From positions 31,728 through 95,727 of the forward strand of contig JAJDTT010000255.1 of the NCBI GenBank assembly GCA_022827025.1: a stretch of DNA of 64,000 bases, in the 5' to 3' direction. Positions 8,714 to 17,388 of this stretch are shown one piece after another. The position numbers and the translations under genes are program-made. The notes beneath the pieces are model-generated. The model saw only the letters and a program-made list of their open reading frames with translations, was not told where the DNA came from and searched no databases. How positions within the stretch are numbered: position 1 is the stretch's first letter; each line of letters begins with the position of its first letter. Source of the DNA: Acidobacteriota bacterium. GTDB taxonomy: Bacteria; Acidobacteriota; UBA6911; RPQK01; JAJDTT01.

Positions 8714-11053
8714 CTATGCCTGCTGAATGGCCTGCCACACGCGCTGGGGCGTGAAAGGCATCTCCACATGGTCTATTCCAAAAGGACTGAGCGCATCGGC
8801 AACCGCGTTCGCGACCGCGGCCGTGCTGCCGATGCTACCGGCCTCTCCGATCCCCTTGAGTCCCAAGGGATTGACCGGCGAGGGCGTGACCGTCCGATCC
8901 AGTTCGAAGCTGGGCATCTGGCCCGGCTTGGGCACCGCGTAGTCCATCATGGACCCGGTCAAGAGCTGTCCCGACTCGTCGTACTGGGCGTGTTCGTACA
9001 GCGCCTGGGCCACTCCGAAAGCGATGCCGCCGTGGATCTGGCCGTCTACGATCAGGGGATTGATCACCTCTCCGCAGTCGTCCACCGCCACGTACCGGAC
9101 GATGTCGGTCTGGCCGGTCTCGGCGTCCACCTCCACGATGCAGGCATGCGCGCCGAACGGAAAAACAAAGTTGCTGGGATCGTAGAAGGACTGGGCCTCC
9201 AGTCCCGGCTCCAGGCCCTGGGGCAGGTTCCAGGCCAGATAGGCCTGCAGAGCCACGTCCTGGAAACTCATTCCCTGGTCGGTCCCCTTCACCTGAAAGC
9301 GGCCGTCCTCGAACTCCAGGTCTTCTTCCCGGGCCTCGAGCTGATGCGCGGCGATCTTGCTCGCCTTCTCCACCACCTTCTGGGCGGCCTTGAAGGCGGC
9401 GATCCCGCCCACGGCCGTGGCGCGGCTGCCGTAGGTTCCCATCCCCATGGGAACCAGGTCCGTGTCCCCGTGAACCAGCTCCACGTCGTCGATGTCCACT
9501 CCCAGCACGTCTCCCACCACCTGGGCGAAGGTCGTCTCCTCCCCCTGGCCGTGAGGATTGGCGCCGGTCATGACGGTGACCTTGCCGGTGGGGTGCACCC
9601 GAACCACCGAGGACTCCCAGAGGCCTCCCTGAAATCCGGTGCTTCCCACGATGGAGCTGGGACCCAGCCCGCAGATCTCGACGTAGGTGGAGAGCCCGAT
9701 TCCGAGATACCGGCCCTGTTCCCGCGCCTCCGCCTGCTCGCTCCGAAAAGCCTCGTAGTCGACCATTTCCAGCAACCGGTCCAAGGCCGCGTCGTAGTCG
9801 CCGCTGTCGTAGATGACTCCGGGCGCCACCGCATGCGGAAACTTCTCCTTGCCGATGAAGTTCAGGCGGCGGATTTCCACCGGATCCAGACCCACCCGCT
9901 GGGCCACCAGATCCACGATCCGCTCCAGCAGGTAGGTGGCTTCGGGCCGGCCCGCGCCCCGGCAGGCGTCCACGGGCGTGGTGTGAGTGAACACTCCCAC
10001 CACCTCCAGTCCCACGGCCGGAACGTCATAGACCCCGGAGAGCATCAAGCCGTACAACCAGGTCGGGACTCCGGGAGCGGCCGTGGAGACGTAGGCCCCC
10101 ATGTTGGCCCAGGTCTTGAACCTCAGGCCCAGGATCTTCCCTTCGTTGGTGTAGGCCGCCTCCACGTCGGTCACGTGGTCGCGTCCGTGGGTGGTGCACT
10201 GGAAGTTCTCCCGCCGGGTCTCCACCCATTTGACAGTACGGCCGGTCTGCATGGCGCAGAAGGCCATGACGGCCTCGTCGGCATAGACAGCGATCTTGCT
10301 GCCGAATCCGCCTCCGATCTCGGGAGTCACGATCCTCACCTTGTGCTCGGGAACCCCCAGCACGATGGAGAGCAGCAGCCGATGGATATGCGGATTCTGG
10401 CTGGTCATCCGCAGCGTCAGCTCGCCGGAGGCGGCGTTGTACTGGGCCACGCAGCCCCGGGGCTCGATGGCGCTGGGAATCATGCGGTGATTGGTGGTCC
10501 GAAAACTGAGAACGTCGTCGGCGTCCTCAAAGGCCTGGTCCAGATCGCCGCCCTGGATGGTATTGAAGAGAAAGCACCTGTTGCCGGGGGCGTCATCGTG
10601 GACTTGGGGAGCGCCCTCCTCCACGGCCTTCACCTGATCCGCCACCGCGTCCAGGATCTCGTAGTCGACCTGAACCAACTGGGCGGCGTCCTCGGCCTGG
10701 TAGCGGTCCTCGGCCAGCACGACGGCCACGCCGTCGCCGACGTAGCGCACCCGGTCCCGGGCCAAAGCGGGATGGTCGGTGGTCTTCAGATCGCTGTCGG
10801 GAATGAGCCAGGCCGTGGGGATACCGGCCACTCCCTCCATGTCCTTCCCGGTGAAGACGGCCACGACTCCCGGGGCCGACCGGGCCGCTTCCACGTCGAC
10901 GGACCTGATCCTGGCGTGGGCGTGGGGACTGCGGACGATGGCCGCATGGACCATTCCCGTGAGTTGGAGGTCGTCGGTGTACTGGCTGCCTCCGGTGAGC
11001 AACCGCCGATCCTCGCGGCGCTTGACTGGTGTACCGAAAAATTTGGTCGCCAT
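8714..11053 (-). CDS. coxL: Molybdopterin-binding large subunit, form II CoxL-like
   Basis: Catalytic subunit of a molybdenum hydroxylase, 779 residues. The N-terminal aldehyde-oxidase a/b hammerhead domain (with TGKD near residue 70) is followed by the molybdopterin-binding domain. The C-terminal loop with the catalytic glutamate is present (GIGEAGSIGSTAAV). The active-site loop reads DACRGAGRPEA around residue 364. This is not the Cys-Ser-Phe-Arg loop of true aerobic CO dehydrogenase; it belongs with the form II group (usually AYRGAGR) of unknown or varied substrates. In addition, the usual Tyr is replaced by Cys364 (codon TGC). It lies 12 bases after the iron-sulfur gene and 12 before the FAD gene. 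Confidence 0.93.
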   Translation of the reverse strand: MATKFFGTPVKRREDRRLLTGGSQYTDDLQLTGMVHAAIVRSPHAHARIRSVDVEAARSAPGVVAVFTGKDMEGVAGIPTAWLIPDSDLKTTDHPALARDRVRYVGDGVAVVLAEDRYQAEDAAQLVQVDYEILDAVADQVKAVEEGAPQVHDDAPGNRCFLFNTIQGGDLDQAFEDADDVLSFRTTNHRMIPSAIEPRGCVAQYNAASGELTLRMTSQNPHIHRLLLSIVLGVPEHKVRIVTPEIGGGFGSKIAVYADEAVMAFCAMQTGRTVKWVETRRENFQCTTHGRDHVTDVEAAYTNEGKILGLRFKTWANMGAYVSTAAPGVPTWLYGLMLSGVYDVPAVGLEVVGVFTHTTPVDACRGAGRPEATYLLERIVDLVAQRVGLDPVEIRRLNFIGKEKFPHAVAPGVIYDSGDYDAALDRLLEMVDYEAFRSEQAEAREQGRYLGIGLSTYVEICGLGPSSIVGSTGFQGGLWESSVVRVHPTGKVTVMTGANPHGQGEETTFAQVVGDVLGVDIDDVELVHGDTDLVPMGMGTYGSRATAVGGIAAFKAAQKVVEKASKIAAHQLEAREEDLEFEDGRFQVKGTDQGMSFQDVALQAYLAWNLPQGLEPGLEAQSFYDPSNFVFPFGAHACIVEVDAETGQTDIVRYVAVDDCGEVINPLIVDGQIHGGIAFGVAQALYEHAQYDESGQLLTGSMMDYAVPKPGQMPSFELDRTVTPSPVNPLGLKGIGEAGSIGSTAAVANAVADALSPFGIDHVEMPFTPQRVWQAIQQA

Positions 11054-11065
11054 CGTTCCTCCTTC

Positions 11066-11548
11066 CTAGCTTGCCGCTTCCCGCAATTTGCCGGCCGCAT
11101 TCTGGACGGCGTTGACGATGTGCTGATACCCGGTGCAACGGCACAGGTTCCCTTCCAGCGCGTGCCGGATCTCGGCGTCGCCGGGATCCGGGTTCCGCTC
11201 CAGGAGCTGAACCGTGGCCATCAGGAAGCCGGGCGTGCAGAACCCGCACTGGAGTCCGTGCTCTTCCCAGAAGCCTTCCTGAACCGCATGCAGGTCTCCG
11301 TTCGTGGCCAACCCCTCCACCGTGGTGATCTCGGCGCCGTCGGCCTGAACCGCCAGCAGCGTGCAGGACTTCACGGCCAGACCGCCCAGCAGGACGGTAC
11401 ACGCTCCGCAACTGGAGGTGTCACAACCGACGTGAGTCCCGGTCAGACCCAACACGTCCCGCAGGAGGTGCACGAGCAGCAATCGCGGCTCCACCTCCTT
11501 CCGGTAGGTCGACCCATTGACTCGAACCTCAATGGACACTTGTGCCAT
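11066..11548 (-). CDS. coxS: 2x[2Fe-2S] small subunit of molybdenum hydroxylase
   Basis: Iron-sulfur subunit, 160 residues. The plant-ferredoxin-type cluster is bound by Cys42, Cys47, Cys50 and Cys62 (GCDTSSCGACTV), and the second cluster by Cys101, Cys104, Cys136 and Cys138 (CGFCTPG and CRCTGY). All eight ligands are present. The ATG at 11548 has a strong AGGAGG a few bases upstream. It carries electrons from the molybdenum site to FAD. It is followed after 12 bases by the large-subunit gene. Confidence 0.95.
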   Translation of the reverse strand: MAQVSIEVRVNGSTYRKEVEPRLLLVHLLRDVLGLTGTHVGCDTSSCGACTVLLGGLAVKSCTLLAVQADGAEITTVEGLATNGDLHAVQEGFWEEHGLQCGFCTPGFLMATVQLLERNPDPGDAEIRHALEGNLCRCTGYQHIVNAVQNAAGKLREAAS

Positions 11549-11598
11549 CTTCTACCTCCTTCGATGGTAGTTCGAACCCAGGGAGGGCTTGCGACGAC

Positions 11599-12036
11599 TC
11601 ACTCGTTCCCCTCCCGTTGAAGATTTTCGAAGAATTCCGCCGCCAGCTTCCGGGCCACGCCGGAAAAGAGCCGGCTGCCGAAAGACGCCAGGGTCCCGGC
11701 CACCAGGGCAGTCCCCCGGTAGTGGACCAGCGTCTCCTGGCCCGCCTCTTCCAGCCTCAACTTCCCCTCGGCGCGAATCCCGCCCACGCTGCCGTTTCCC
11801 TCGACCCGCAGGGTCAGGTCCGAAGGCTCCTGCTTGTCCCGAACCTCGACCTGTCCGGCGAAGACGCCGCGAACCGGTCCCAGGCCCAGCTCCAACTCCG
11901 CCTTGAAACGGTCTTCGCCGTCGCGCACCAGGGTCTTCACGCCGGGAGTGGCCCGGGCCAACACCTGGGGATCGTTCAACAGTTGCCAGACTCGGAGACG
12001 GGATAAGGCCAGTCGGTGCGTTCCCGATAGCTGCAT
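11599..12036 (-). CDS. coxG: CoxG-like SRPBCC protein
   Basis: A 145-residue protein of the CoxG/SRPBCC fold, recognised from the start (LSGTHRLALSRLRVWQLLNDP), the ATPGV motif about residue 30, and the C-terminal amphipathic helix after GSRLFSGVARKLAAEFF. CoxG proteins are linked to membrane attachment or maturation of CoxLMS-type enzymes. The ATG at 12036 is preferred, with GAGG about six bases upstream; the frame extends a little further without a better start. It is the first gene of the run, and the 245-base gap to the divergent rhomboid gene should hold the promoter, although no clear -35/-10 pair was found by eye. Confidence 0.82.
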   Translation of the reverse strand: MQLSGTHRLALSRLRVWQLLNDPQVLARATPGVKTLVRDGEDRFKAELELGLGPVRGVFAGQVEVRDKQEPSDLTLRVEGNGSVGGIRAEGKLRLEEAGQETLVHYRGTALVAGTLASFGSRLFSGVARKLAAEFFENLQREGNE

Positions 12037-12317
12037 CAAAGGCCTCGAACAACGGGTACCAGAGCCGCCCACTCAGGGCGCTCCCTATTCTTCAACCGCC
12101 GTTTGGGTCTGTCAAACACTTTTCTCGGAAACCAGGGGAAAATACAGAAAAGTAGAGAGCATGGGAGCCTGCACGGCAGAAATTTATCTAATTCGAAAGC
12201 GCCACTTTCCCGCTACGATCATTTCTACCGCGCAGACTCCTGGAGCACCCGCCCCCCACAGTCGCGGCCCGTTTTCGAGAAACCAGAATTTCGAAGCAGG
12301 CATGCTATGATTCACGA

Positions 12318-13028
12318 GTGCGGTTTGGTCCCGGGCACCATGTGACGATCGGTCCCACCATGACACCCATGGTCAAGTACCTGGTCATCGGCTGCGCGCT
12401 TACCTTCCTCTACCAGTGGGCCGCCGGTCCGGACCTCGTGCTGATCTTCGGGCTGATTCCTGATGAGGTCCTGGACAATCTATACATCTGGCAGTTGGGA
12501 ACCTACCTGTTTCTCCACGCGGACTTCTGGCACCTGTTCTGGAACATGTTCACGCTCTGGATGTTCGGCCGAGAGCTGGAACGGTACTGGGGCAGCCGCC
12601 AGTTTCTGCGCTTCTTCATGATCACGGGAATCGGAGCCGGACTGCTGTCGGTGGTGGCGGATCCAAAGAGTACGATACCCACCATCGGAGCCAGCGGGTC
12701 GATCTACGGGATCCTGATGGCCTACGGCATGATGTTCCCCAATCGGCACGTCTATCTCTACTTCCTGCTGCCGGTCAAGGTGAAGTACTTCGTGACCGGG
12801 ATAGGACTCATCGCCTTCATTTCGGCCCTGGATTCGCCTGGCAGCACCATCGCCCACGTCGCCCACCTGGGCGGCATGATCTTCGCTTTCCTCTATCTGA
12901 AGCGCTGGCTCTCGCTCGGAGCCGTGCGTCAGGCGTACCACCGGTGGCGATTGAAGCGGATGCGCAGCCGATTCCGGGTGCTCGACAAGGAGAGGCGGGA
13001 CCGCAAAGACGATTACTGGATCCAGTAA
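12318..13028 (+). CDS. Rhomboid family intramembrane serine protease
   Basis: Integral membrane protease of about 236 residues that cleaves single-span proteins within the bilayer. The catalytic serine is in GASGSIYG and the catalytic histidine in HVAHLGGM; the conserved HxxxN-type segment after helix 1 is also there (HADFWHLFWNMFTLWMFG). At least six hydrophobic segments are visible, followed by a basic cytoplasmic tail of about 35 residues. A GTG start at 12318 retains the RFGPG...TP N-terminus that is common in this family; ATG at 12360 is an alternative. It is transcribed opposite to both neighbours and has no evident link to the hydroxylase cluster. Confidence 0.88.
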   Translation: MRFGPGHHVTIGPTMTPMVKYLVIGCALTFLYQWAAGPDLVLIFGLIPDEVLDNLYIWQLGTYLFLHADFWHLFWNMFTLWMFGRELERYWGSRQFLRFFMITGIGAGLLSVVADPKSTIPTIGASGSIYGILMAYGMMFPNRHVYLYFLLPVKVKYFVTGIGLIAFISALDSPGSTIAHVAHLGGMIFAFLYLKRWLSLGAVRQAYHRWRLKRMRSRFRVLDKERRDRKDDYWIQ

Positions 13029-13070
13029 CGGAGTGCGCCGCGAGTCCCGTTCCATCCCTCCGACGCCGGA

Positions 13071-14189
13071 TTACGGCGTAGGAGACACTTCGTGGATCCC
13101 CCCGGATCGGGCCGCCAGGAAACCGCCGCCGAACCCATTGTGGACGGCCAGGATCTCCGCCAGGATGCTGACCGCGATCTGCTCGGGGCCCTCGGCTCCG
13201 ATGTCCAGCCCCACCGGGTTGTGAATCCGATCCCGGGCCGCCGAATCGGGGCGAAAACCCTCATCGGCCAGCTCGTCCATGAGCTTCGCGAACCGGGGAC
13301 GGGGTCCCAGCACACCCACGTAACGGGCGCCGCTTTCCAAGGAGTAGCGGATCCCGGCGCCGTCCCGGTCCAACTGGTGGTTCATGATCAGGGCGTAGCC
13401 GCCGGCCCGCATCGCCACCTTCTCCGGGAATTCCGTGGGATGGGAGATGGTGGTCTGCGCGCCCGGGAAGCGCTCCGGCCGGTTCAGGGAGGGACGGGGG
13501 TCGACGACGTTCACGGAAAAACCCAGACTCAACGCCAACCGGACCACCGGAACCGCGTCCATGCCGGCCCCGAAGACGACCAGCTCCAAGGGGGGACGAT
13601 TGACGTCCAGAAAGACGCGGGTCTTTCCCGAGGCGTAGACCCGGGACTGGGGGAGAGGGCGACCCAGGATCTCGCGGGCTGCCGGGATCACCTCCCGGCC
13701 CAACTCTTCCCGGGCCAGGGGACCTGCCGGCGGCTCTCCGGGAGCCAGTAGAAGCCAACGTCCCAGGGACTCGGGCTCCGGGTCCGGATCGCAGACGACG
13801 GCCCGAACCGCCCTCTCGCCGCTCCTCAGGGCGCACAGCCAACGCTCCCAGACGGGGCCCCGGCCGATGGGCTCCAGCAGGATCCGGACGACTCCTCCGC
13901 ATCCCAACCTCAGTCCCCAGATGGCGTCCTCGGTGAGGTCGAACACCTCGGTCGCGGCTTGTCCCGTCTTGAAGACCCGGCTGGCTGCCCGGGCGACTTC
14001 CGGTTCCAGGCATCCTCCCGAGATCATGCCCCGGAAATCGCCGTCGGAGCCGATGACGAGCTTGGCTCCCTGCCGGCGGTATGCCGAGCCGGTGATCTCG
14101 ATGACGGTCGCCAGGACGGCGCCGCGGCCGCTTTCCAGGATTTCCTCGATGGCTCCCGCCAGTTCTGCAGACTCTCTCACGATGGGCAC
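13071..14189 (-). CDS. xdhC: XdhC/CoxI family maturation protein
   Basis: A 372-residue XdhC-type protein that in characterised members binds molybdenum cofactor and helps its sulfuration and insertion into xanthine-dehydrogenase-like enzymes. The N-terminal XdhC_CoxI domain includes ISGGCLEPEV and LGCGGVVRILLEP. The C-terminal Rossmann domain contains VVFGAGMDAVPVVRLALS and VGVLGPRPRFAKL. The start is GTG (14189) without a strong ribosome site. It lies beyond the rhomboid gene on the same strand as the cox genes, so it probably serves the same enzyme though it has its own promoter. Confidence 0.88.
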   Translation of the reverse strand: MPIVRESAELAGAIEEILESGRGAVLATVIEITGSAYRRQGAKLVIGSDGDFRGMISGGCLEPEVARAASRVFKTGQAATEVFDLTEDAIWGLRLGCGGVVRILLEPIGRGPVWERWLCALRSGERAVRAVVCDPDPEPESLGRWLLLAPGEPPAGPLAREELGREVIPAAREILGRPLPQSRVYASGKTRVFLDVNRPPLELVVFGAGMDAVPVVRLALSLGFSVNVVDPRPSLNRPERFPGAQTTISHPTEFPEKVAMRAGGYALIMNHQLDRDGAGIRYSLESGARYVGVLGPRPRFAKLMDELADEGFRPDSAARDRIHNPVGLDIGAEGPEQIAVSILAEILAVHNGFGGGFLAARSGGIHEVSPTP

Positions 14190-14205
14190 AGTTTACCGGA
14201 GAGAC

Positions 14206-14470
14206 ATCCGTAGGGCACCCCTTGCGGGTGCCCTCTTCGGCCCACCGCCGCTTGGAGGGGCGTCATTCCTGGCGCCCATTGGGACAGGCGTCTTTCCAGG
14301 CGCCTGCTCCGGACCGCAGGAGAAGAAAGCGTAGAGTGGGGGCTCCCTCCCCCAGATCCCCCCTTCCTGGTCAGCGACTGGAAAGTCGCCACTTCGGCAA
14401 AGAACACGGGGCGCGTAAAACACGCCTCTCCCAGTCGGCGCGTGAAACACGCCGCTTCACTTGAAGCATG
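14206..14470. repeat. Intergenic dispersed repeats between xdhC and metK
   Basis: This gene-free stretch (14190-14518) holds copies of two repeat types seen elsewhere in the window. At 14210-14233 there is a GTAGGGCACCCCTTGCGGGT-type inverted repeat, related to copies near 30.45, 30.66 and 50.64 kb. At 14279-14305 a GGCGTCTTTCCAGGCGCC unit is followed by an ACACGGGGCGCGT unit near 14405; the same two units in the same order recur at 58.91-58.97 kb. Two short perfect hairpins (GCTTCA/TGAAGC near 14453, ATACT/AGTAT near 14470) lie just after the metK stop and could help terminate it, but no T-run follows. Confidence 0.6.
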
Positions 14471-14518
14471 GATACTTCTCAGTATCTAAAGAAGGGAGAA
14501 AACGTTGTGGACGGGGCG

Positions 14519-15670
14519 TCAGAGTCCGGCGGCCTGTCGCAGGGCATCGGCCCGGTCGGTCCGTTCCCAGGCGAAGCCCTCGTCCTCCCGGCCGAAGTGC
14601 CCGAAGGCGGCCGTCCGCCGAAAGATGGGACGCCTGAGCTGCAGGGTCTCGATAATGTTCCTGGGGGTCAGGCGGAAGTGTTCCCGAACCAGATTTCCGA
14701 TGGTCTCCTCAGCCACGGCTTCGGTCCCTTCGGCGTCCACGGCGACGGAGACCGGTTCGGCCACTCCGATGGCGTAGGCCAGTTGGACCTTCATGCGCTG
14801 GGCAAGTCCCGCGGCGACACAATTCTTGGCGATGTAACGGGCCATGTAGGAGGCGGAACGGTCCACCTTGGACGGGTCCTTCCCCGAGAAAGCGCCCCCT
14901 CCATGCCCTCCCATGCCGCCGTAGGTGTCGACGATGATCTTCCGGCCCGTCACCCCGCAGTCACCCTGGGGCCCGCCCGTCACGAACCGCCCCGTGGGGT
15001 TGATGTGGATCGTCGTGCCGCCGTCCATGAGTCCGGCAGGAACCACGGCACGGATGACATGCTCCCGTATCCCGTCGCACAGATCCTCGTAGGAGACGTC
15101 GGGGCTGTGCTGGGTCGAGACCACGACGGTGTCGACGCGGACCGGTTTCGTCCCGTCGTATTCCACCGTGACCTGCGACTTTCCGTCGGGGCGCAGCCAG
15201 TTCAGGATTCCCTGGCGGCGGCATTCGGAAAGACGGCGGGTGAGCGCGTGGGACAGCATGATGGGCAGCGGCATCAACTGAGGTGTTTCGGTGCAGGCAT
15301 AACCGAACATGAGGCCCTGGTCGCCCGCGCCTCCCGTGTCCACTCCCAGGGCGATATCGGGCGACTGCCGGTCCACGGAGCAGATCACGCCGCAGGTCTC
15401 GCAGTCGAAGCCGTACTTGGCGCGCGTATACCCCACGTCCCGAATGACTTCCCGAGCGATCTTGGGATAGTCCGGAGAGCATGTGGTCGTGATCTCTCCG
15501 GCAATGACCACCAAGCCGGTCGTCACCAGGGTCTCGCAGGCCACCCGTCCCTGAGGGTCTTCCGTCAGGACCGCGTCCAGAACCCCGTCGGAAACCTGGT
15601 CCGCGATCTTGTCGGGATGCCCTTCGGTGACCGACTCCGAGCTAAACAGGTGTCGACTCTTTGGCGCCAT
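14519..15670 (-). CDS. metK: S-adenosylmethionine synthase
   Basis: Makes S-adenosylmethionine from methionine and ATP; cytoplasmic tetramer, 383 residues, normal length. Signature segments are intact: [18 protein letters not shown] at the N-terminus, [13 protein letters not shown] about residue 115 and [17 protein letters not shown] about residue 255. The ATG at 15670 has a GAGG about eight bases upstream. It appears to be a single-gene unit with its own promoter (next entry). The leader of roughly 45-50 bases is too short for a SAM riboswitch and none was recognised. Confidence 0.97.
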   Translation of the reverse strand: MAPKSRHLFSSESVTEGHPDKIADQVSDGVLDAVLTEDPQGRVACETLVTTGLVVIAGEITTTCSPDYPKIAREVIRDVGYTRAKYGFDCETCGVICSVDRQSPDIALGVDTGGAGDQGLMFGYACTETPQLMPLPIMLSHALTRRLSECRRQGILNWLRPDGKSQVTVEYDGTKPVRVDTVVVSTQHSPDVSYEDLCDGIREHVIRAVVPAGLMDGGTTIHINPTGRFVTGGPQGDCGVTGRKIIVDTYGGMGGHGGGAFSGKDPSKVDRSASYMARYIAKNCVAAGLAQRMKVQLAYAIGVAEPVSVAVDAEGTEAVAEETIGNLVREHFRLTPRNIIETLQLRRPIFRRTAAFGHFGREDEGFAWERTDRADALRQAAGL

Positions 15671-15721
15671 GCACTCGTCCTCATTGTTGGAGATTTGTCA
15701 GGTGACCGCCGGAGAGGGCAA

Positions 15722-15751
15722 TAACTAGCACAGGGGCCCGCGGAGTGTCAA
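15722..15751 (-). promoter_or_regulatory. Probable housekeeping sigma promoter of metK
   Basis: On the minus strand a perfect TTGACA (15746-15751) is followed after 18 bases by TAGTTA (15722-15727), with TG one base before it as in extended -10 elements. Transcription would begin near 15715, about 45 bases before the metK ATG. This was judged by eye. Confidence 0.55.
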
Positions 15752-15876
15752 CGCGAGCCGGAGTGCCGTGTCGTCAGTCTGGGAAGTGTCCGGTCCAAAC
15801 AGCGGGTGAATTGCCCGGGCCAGGAAGCGCCGGGTCAACCCGAATATCTCACCGGAAAGATAGCTGCAATATCGTT

Positions 15877-17379
15877 CTAGGCAATAATTGTATCGAGAAC
15901 CTTCCCGCCGATATCGGTGAGCCTTCTAAAGCGGCCATCGTGAAGGTAGGTCAGCCGTTCGTCATGCAGACCGAGGAGATTCAAAATGGTCGCATGAACG
16001 TCACGCATGTGAATGGGCTCACCAACTGAACCGATGCCGAAATCATCCGTCTCCCCGACTCGTGAACCGCCCTTGACGTCTCCGCCCGCCAGCCACATGC
16101 ACAGTCCATACTGGTTGTGGTCCCGTCCGGGCTTGTCGCCGTAGATATCGTTGATGAAGGAGGTCCGCCCCATTTCAGACGCCCAGACGACAAGCGTCTC
16201 TTCCAGGAGGCCCTCCCGTTTCAGGTCGTTAAGCAGGGCGGCGACCGGTTGATCCACTTCGACCGCGTGGCGTGGAAGGCGGCCTTCGATGTTGCCGTGG
16301 TCGTCCCAACTGCTCTTGCCGTTCTCGACTCCGTGGACGACGAGACTGTAGCGCACTCCCTTCTGCACCAAGCGCTTGGCCAGCAGGCACTGACGTCCGA
16401 AAGCCTCCGTAAGAGGATTGTCCAGTCCGTACATCTTCTTGGTCAATTCCGATTCCTTGGACAGATCCACCACTTCCGGGGCTTCGGCTTGCATGCGGAA
16501 CGCCAATTCGTAGGCGTTGATGCGCGCCTCCAACTCCGAGGCGTCCGGCCGCCCGGTCTTGTGCCGGCGGTTGAGCCACGTCAACAGGTCGAACTCTTCA
16601 CGCTGCTGCCGTCGGCTGATCCTTGCCGGCGGTTTCAGGTCGAGAATGGGGGTGCCGACGGAGCGGAAGAGGGTGCCTTGATAAGAAGCGGGCAGGTAAC
16701 CGCTTCCGCGCACGCCCGCTCCGTTGATGGGAGCTCCCCTCGGGTCCTGAATGACGACGTAGCCGGGAAGATTCCGGTTGGAGCTTCCCAGCCCGTAGGT
16801 GATCCAGGCCCCCACTGAAGGGTCGCCCGGAAACTGGGAGCCGGTATTGACGTGAAGCGTGGCCGGTCCGTGATTATTGTTGTCCACTTCGATGCCGAAA
16901 ATGAACGCCAGGTCGTCGACACACTCGCTGAGGTGCGGAAACAGCGTGGAAATGTAGTGTCCCGACTCACCAGCCCTCCGGAATTCCCAGGGGCTGGGAA
17001 TGACCCGGTGGGGCGAATTCAGAAATCCGTCGATTTCACCGCGGAAACCTGACATTGCAGGAACCCGCCGCCCCGCGAACTCCTGCAGCGCCGGCTTGTA
17101 GTCGAAGGTGTCCATCTGGCTCACGCCTCCGGACATGAAGAGGAAAATGCAGTGCTTTGCCTTGCGCGGAAAGTGCTGTGCACGGGCAGCGAGCGGACTC
17201 AGAGGCGCAGGTGCCGCACCCAGTTGCTCGGCGAGAATCCCGGCCAACGCAAGTCCTCCGATACCGTTATAGGAACGGGACAGGAACTCCCGGCGAGAGC
17301 AGGCATTGGGACCGAAACCGGTACATTGTCCACTCGATTGATTCATGGAAAAGTGGGGATATTCTGCTCTTTTCGTCAC
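15877..17379 (-). CDS. DUF1501 secreted protein (sulfatase-like fold)
   Basis: A 500-residue exported protein of the DUF1501 family, related in fold to alkaline phosphatase/sulfatase superfamily proteins. An N-terminal twin-arginine-type signal is visible (CSRREFLSRSYNGIGGLALAG), and the conserved FLFMSGGVSQMDTFDYKPAL segment follows at about residue 78. Conserved motifs near the C-terminus include WASEMGRTS and GRDHNQYG. The GTG start at 17379 is backed by AGGAG six bases upstream; the ATG 33 bases inside has no ribosome site. It sits nine bases after the PSD1 gene, the usual pairing in Planctomycetes, Verrucomicrobia and Acidobacteriota. The biochemical role of the pair is not established. 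Confidence 0.9.
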   Translation of the reverse strand: MTKRAEYPHFSMNQSSGQCTGFGPNACSRREFLSRSYNGIGGLALAGILAEQLGAAPAPLSPLAARAQHFPRKAKHCIFLFMSGGVSQMDTFDYKPALQEFAGRRVPAMSGFRGEIDGFLNSPHRVIPSPWEFRRAGESGHYISTLFPHLSECVDDLAFIFGIEVDNNNHGPATLHVNTGSQFPGDPSVGAWITYGLGSSNRNLPGYVVIQDPRGAPINGAGVRGSGYLPASYQGTLFRSVGTPILDLKPPARISRRQQREEFDLLTWLNRRHKTGRPDASELEARINAYELAFRMQAEAPEVVDLSKESELTKKMYGLDNPLTEAFGRQCLLAKRLVQKGVRYSLVVHGVENGKSSWDDHGNIEGRLPRHAVEVDQPVAALLNDLKREGLLEETLVVWASEMGRTSFINDIYGDKPGRDHNQYGLCMWLAGGDVKGGSRVGETDDFGIGSVGEPIHMRDVHATILNLLGLHDERLTYLHDGRFRRLTDIGGKVLDTIIA

Positions 17380-17388
17380 GACGTACTC

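Noticed and set aside
8213..11620. Very long open frame opposite coxM/coxL/coxS
   Set aside because: Codon bias of a GC-rich gene keeps the antisense frame open; the product has no recognisable motif and the sense genes are unambiguous.
15671..15876. Possible SAM riboswitch upstream of metK
   Set aside because: The leader after the predicted start is about 45 bases and shows no SAM-I, SAM-II or SAH-type conserved core.
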